Assembly (NCBI GenBank): GCA_937952345.1
Contig: CALFYN010000176.1
Location: 1-8,340 of the forward strand
DNA: 8,340 nt
DNA from: an uncultured Acidobacteriota bacterium
GTDB lineage: Bacteria > Acidobacteriota > Terriglobia > Bryobacterales > Bryobacteraceae
Direction of reading: 5' to 3'
Below, in pieces: positions 7,222 through 8,340 of the stretch; the first letter of the stretch is position 1; the number at the start of each line of letters is the position of its first letter. Made by a program: the position numbers and the translations under genes. Below the pieces are notes generated by a model. That model searched no databases. It was not told the DNA's origin and worked only from the letters and a program-made list of their open reading frames with translations.

Positions 7222-7641
7222 CTAATTGCGGACTTTTTCGAGCAGATTGTCGATGGCGGTTTCGGCTTTGTTGACGGCCTGTTCGACTTCGATGCGTGTG
7301 GTCTGCCAGGCTTCCACGGCTTTGTCGTCCCATGTGGACATGCGCTCCTTGAGGCGTTTGGATTCGGCGCGCATGTCTTTGGCTGCTTCCTGCAATGAGG
7401 TCTTCATCTTGGCACTGGCCGTGGAGGCCTTCACCTCCAGATCGTCAATGCGGCGATCGAGTTCGGCGATTTTCGCCTCAGCTTCGCGTTTGGCGCGGGC
7501 GGCCTGTTCCTGCGTGAAATCAGCGGCGGTGCGCGCAGCCTCAGTGGTTTCTTTGCGCACATCCTCGGCGGTGGTACTCGTTTCTCGAGAACACCCGAAA
7601 CAAACGAGCAAGGCGAACGCGGCGATGGTTGTCCTGATCAT
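7222..7641 (-). CDS. Small coiled-coil probable lipoprotein, function unknown
   Basis: 139 residues. The N-terminus (MIRTTIAAFALLVCFGC) is a short basic, then hydrophobic signal ending in a cysteine at 17, followed by a polar Ser/Thr-rich stretch. This looks like a lipoprotein signal, though the -3 residue is Cys rather than the usual Leu, so the lipobox is imperfect. The rest (about 27-137) is almost entirely charged, Ala/Glu/Lys/Arg-rich and lacks proline and glycine, as expected for a long helix or coiled coil. I recognise no catalytic motif or named family. The ATG at 7641 has a clear AAAGGAG with 9 nt spacing (complement of 7651-7657). The stop is 33 bp before lpd, so it may be the first gene of the lpd-lipB-E2 transcript. 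It is divergent from the SYLF gene, also exported, and an envelope role is a guess from location only. Confidence 0.8.
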   Translation of the reverse strand: MIRTTIAAFALLVCFGCSRETSTTAEDVRKETTEAARTAADFTQEQAARAKREAEAKIAELDRRIDDLEVKASTASAKMKTSLQEAAKDMRAESKRLKERMSTWDDKAVEAWQTTRIEVEQAVNKAETAIDNLLEKVRN

Positions 7642-7758
7642 ACTGCGTCACTCCTTTGGAAGGTAGAGCCCGTGGGGCGGCCGGGCGTTACGATTTCCGG
7701 CGAGCGGTAACGGGCTTCGGGCGCCTTGTGTCCAATTTGCAAGAAAGGAGATTGCAGC
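7642..7758. promoter_or_regulatory. Divergent intergenic region with a 27-bp inverted repeat
   Basis: This 117-bp gap separates two divergently transcribed genes and must carry promoters for at least the SYLF gene and probably the lipoprotein gene. It holds both ribosome sites: GGAG at 7747-7750 for the plus-strand gene and its complement at 7651-7654 for the minus-strand gene. CGTTAC at 7686-7691 and GTAACG at 7707-7712 form an inverted repeat with 15 bp between the arms, an arrangement that could be an operator. I see no convincing -35/-10 pair on either strand. Confidence 0.3.
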
Positions 7759-8340
7759 ATGTTCTTGCGAGCTATGATTGTGATGCTGATAGCGGCAGTG
7801 GCCGCTTTCCCGGAACATCAATTGGAGCGGGTGAAGGCCGCTGATAAGGTTCTGCAAGAGATTCTCGCGGTTCCCGAAGACGGCATCCCGGAGCACCTGC
7901 TGGAGCGGGCGCATTGCATCGTCATTGTGCCGGGGATGAAGAAAGCCGGCTTCATTGTGGGTGGACGCTACGGGGTTGGAGTAGCAAGTTGCCGCAAGCC
8001 GGACAACAAGCTGGGGTGGACCGCACCATCCACGGTGCGTATCGAAGGCGGCAGCTTTGGATTGCAGATTGGAGGCGGGGAGGTGGATGTTGTTCTGATG
8101 GTGATGAACGCGCGGGGGGCGGAAAAGCTGATGAAGAGTGAGTTTACCTTGGGCGGTGAGGCGTCGGCGATGGCTGGTCCGGTGGGGCGATCGGCGAAGG
8201 CCTCCACGGATGCATACATGCATGCCGAGATTCTCTCCTATTCGCGGTCGCGAGGGCTGTTTGCGGGGGTGGAACTGACCGGAGCGACGCTGCGCTCCGA
8301 CGACGACGCCAACAAAGTGCTGTACGGGCGGAGCATTGCA
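7759..8340 (+). CDS. Secreted SYLF-domain (Ysc84/DUF500) lipid-binding protein, 3'-truncated
   Basis: An open frame of 194 codons runs from ATG 7759 off the right edge with no stop. Translation starts with a short hydrophobic signal (MFLRAMIVMLIAAVAA, probable cleavage near residue 16-17), then a SYLF domain: a helix with VLQEILAVPEDGIPEHLL (31-48), AHCIVIVPGMKKAGFIVGGR (51-70), GVGVASCR (72-79), W87-TAPS, GGSFGLQIGGGEVDVVLMVMN (97-117), FTLGGEASAMAGPVGR (129-144) and AEILSYSRSRGLFAGVELTGA (156-176). The conserved SYSRSRG block and final NKVLYG (185-190) match bacterial family members, of which perhaps only the last few tens of residues are missing. SYLF domains in eukaryotes bind phosphoinositides; the role of the exported bacterial forms is not established. 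The start is decided by AAAGGAG at 7744-7750, 8 nt before the ATG. It is divergent from the small lipoprotein gene. Confidence 0.93.
   Translation, partial: MFLRAMIVMLIAAVAAFPEHQLERVKAADKVLQEILAVPEDGIPEHLLERAHCIVIVPGMKKAGFIVGGRYGVGVASCRKPDNKLGWTAPSTVRIEGGSFGLQIGGGEVDVVLMVMNARGAEKLMKSEFTLGGEASAMAGPVGRSAKASTDAYMHAEILSYSRSRGLFAGVELTGATLRSDDDANKVLYGRSIA

Noticed and set aside
7656..7844. Short plus-strand frames at 7656-7844 and 7914-8141
   Set aside because: Wrong frames relative to the SYLF gene, which starts at 7759 and stays open to the window end; their translations match no family.
7648..8223. 191-codon minus-strand open frame opposite the SYLF gene
   Set aside because: The plus strand carries a well-conserved SYLF domain with a good ribosome site, so the opposite frame is a shadow; it would also run into the divergent regulatory region.
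1..8340. Mobile elements, CRISPR arrays, tRNA/rRNA genes, phage or defence genes
   Set aside because: Looked for on both strands and not seen: no transposase or integrase motifs, no regularly spaced repeat-spacer units, no tRNA cloverleaf in the three short intergenic gaps.

Overview
The window reads as a chromosomal stretch from a GC-rich, free-living bacterium, most likely an acidobacterium of the Solibacter/Bryobacter type. This is an inference from gene content: a paired DUF1549/DUF1553 protein (here carrying a LamG domain) and Tat-exported DUF1501 protein, as is abundant in Planctomycetes, Verrucomicrobia and Solibacter-like Acidobacteria, next to lipoamide-complex genes and a SYLF protein. 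No 16S or other taxonomic marker is present.

Layout. (1) 1-3790, plus strand: a two-gene unit. The first gene enters from the left edge and is a planctomycete-type PSD1 protein (end of DUF1549 with a CxxCH motif, a LamG-like domain, then DUF1553). Seven bases after its stop begins a DUF1501 protein with a twin-arginine signal. (2) 3791-3840: a 50-bp convergent gap holding an 8-bp GC-rich stem-loop and three imperfect copies of a 10-bp unit. (3) 3841-7641, minus strand: a four-gene head-to-tail run, in transcription order a small coiled-coil probable lipoprotein, dihydrolipoamide dehydrogenase (E3, lpd), lipoyl(octanoyl) transferase (lipB) and a 2-oxo acid dehydrogenase E2 acyltransferase. lpd/lipB overlap by 8 bp and lipB/E2 by 4 bp (ATGA). 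(4) 7642-7758: a divergent intergenic region. (5) 7759 to the right edge, plus strand: the start of a secreted SYLF-domain (Ysc84/DUF500) protein, cut off by the window end.

How the genes work together. LipB attaches octanoyl groups to lipoyl domains, and LipA (not seen here) converts these to lipoyl groups. The E2 encoded directly downstream has a clear lipoyl domain with its target lysine (K42), and the E3 encoded directly upstream reoxidises the dihydrolipoyl arm. The cluster therefore holds a carrier protein, the enzyme that starts its modification and the enzyme that recycles it, but no E1 decarboxylase, so the 2-oxo acid substrate cannot be fixed from this window.

Most of the window is recognisable, ordinary gene content. 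I do not see a convincing new system. The points most worth a second look are the poorly understood PSD1/DUF1501 pair, the coupled lpd-lipB-E2 arrangement, the 10-bp intergenic repeats, the extra cysteine beside the E3 redox disulfide, and the small lipoprotein placed ahead of lpd and divergent from the SYLF gene.
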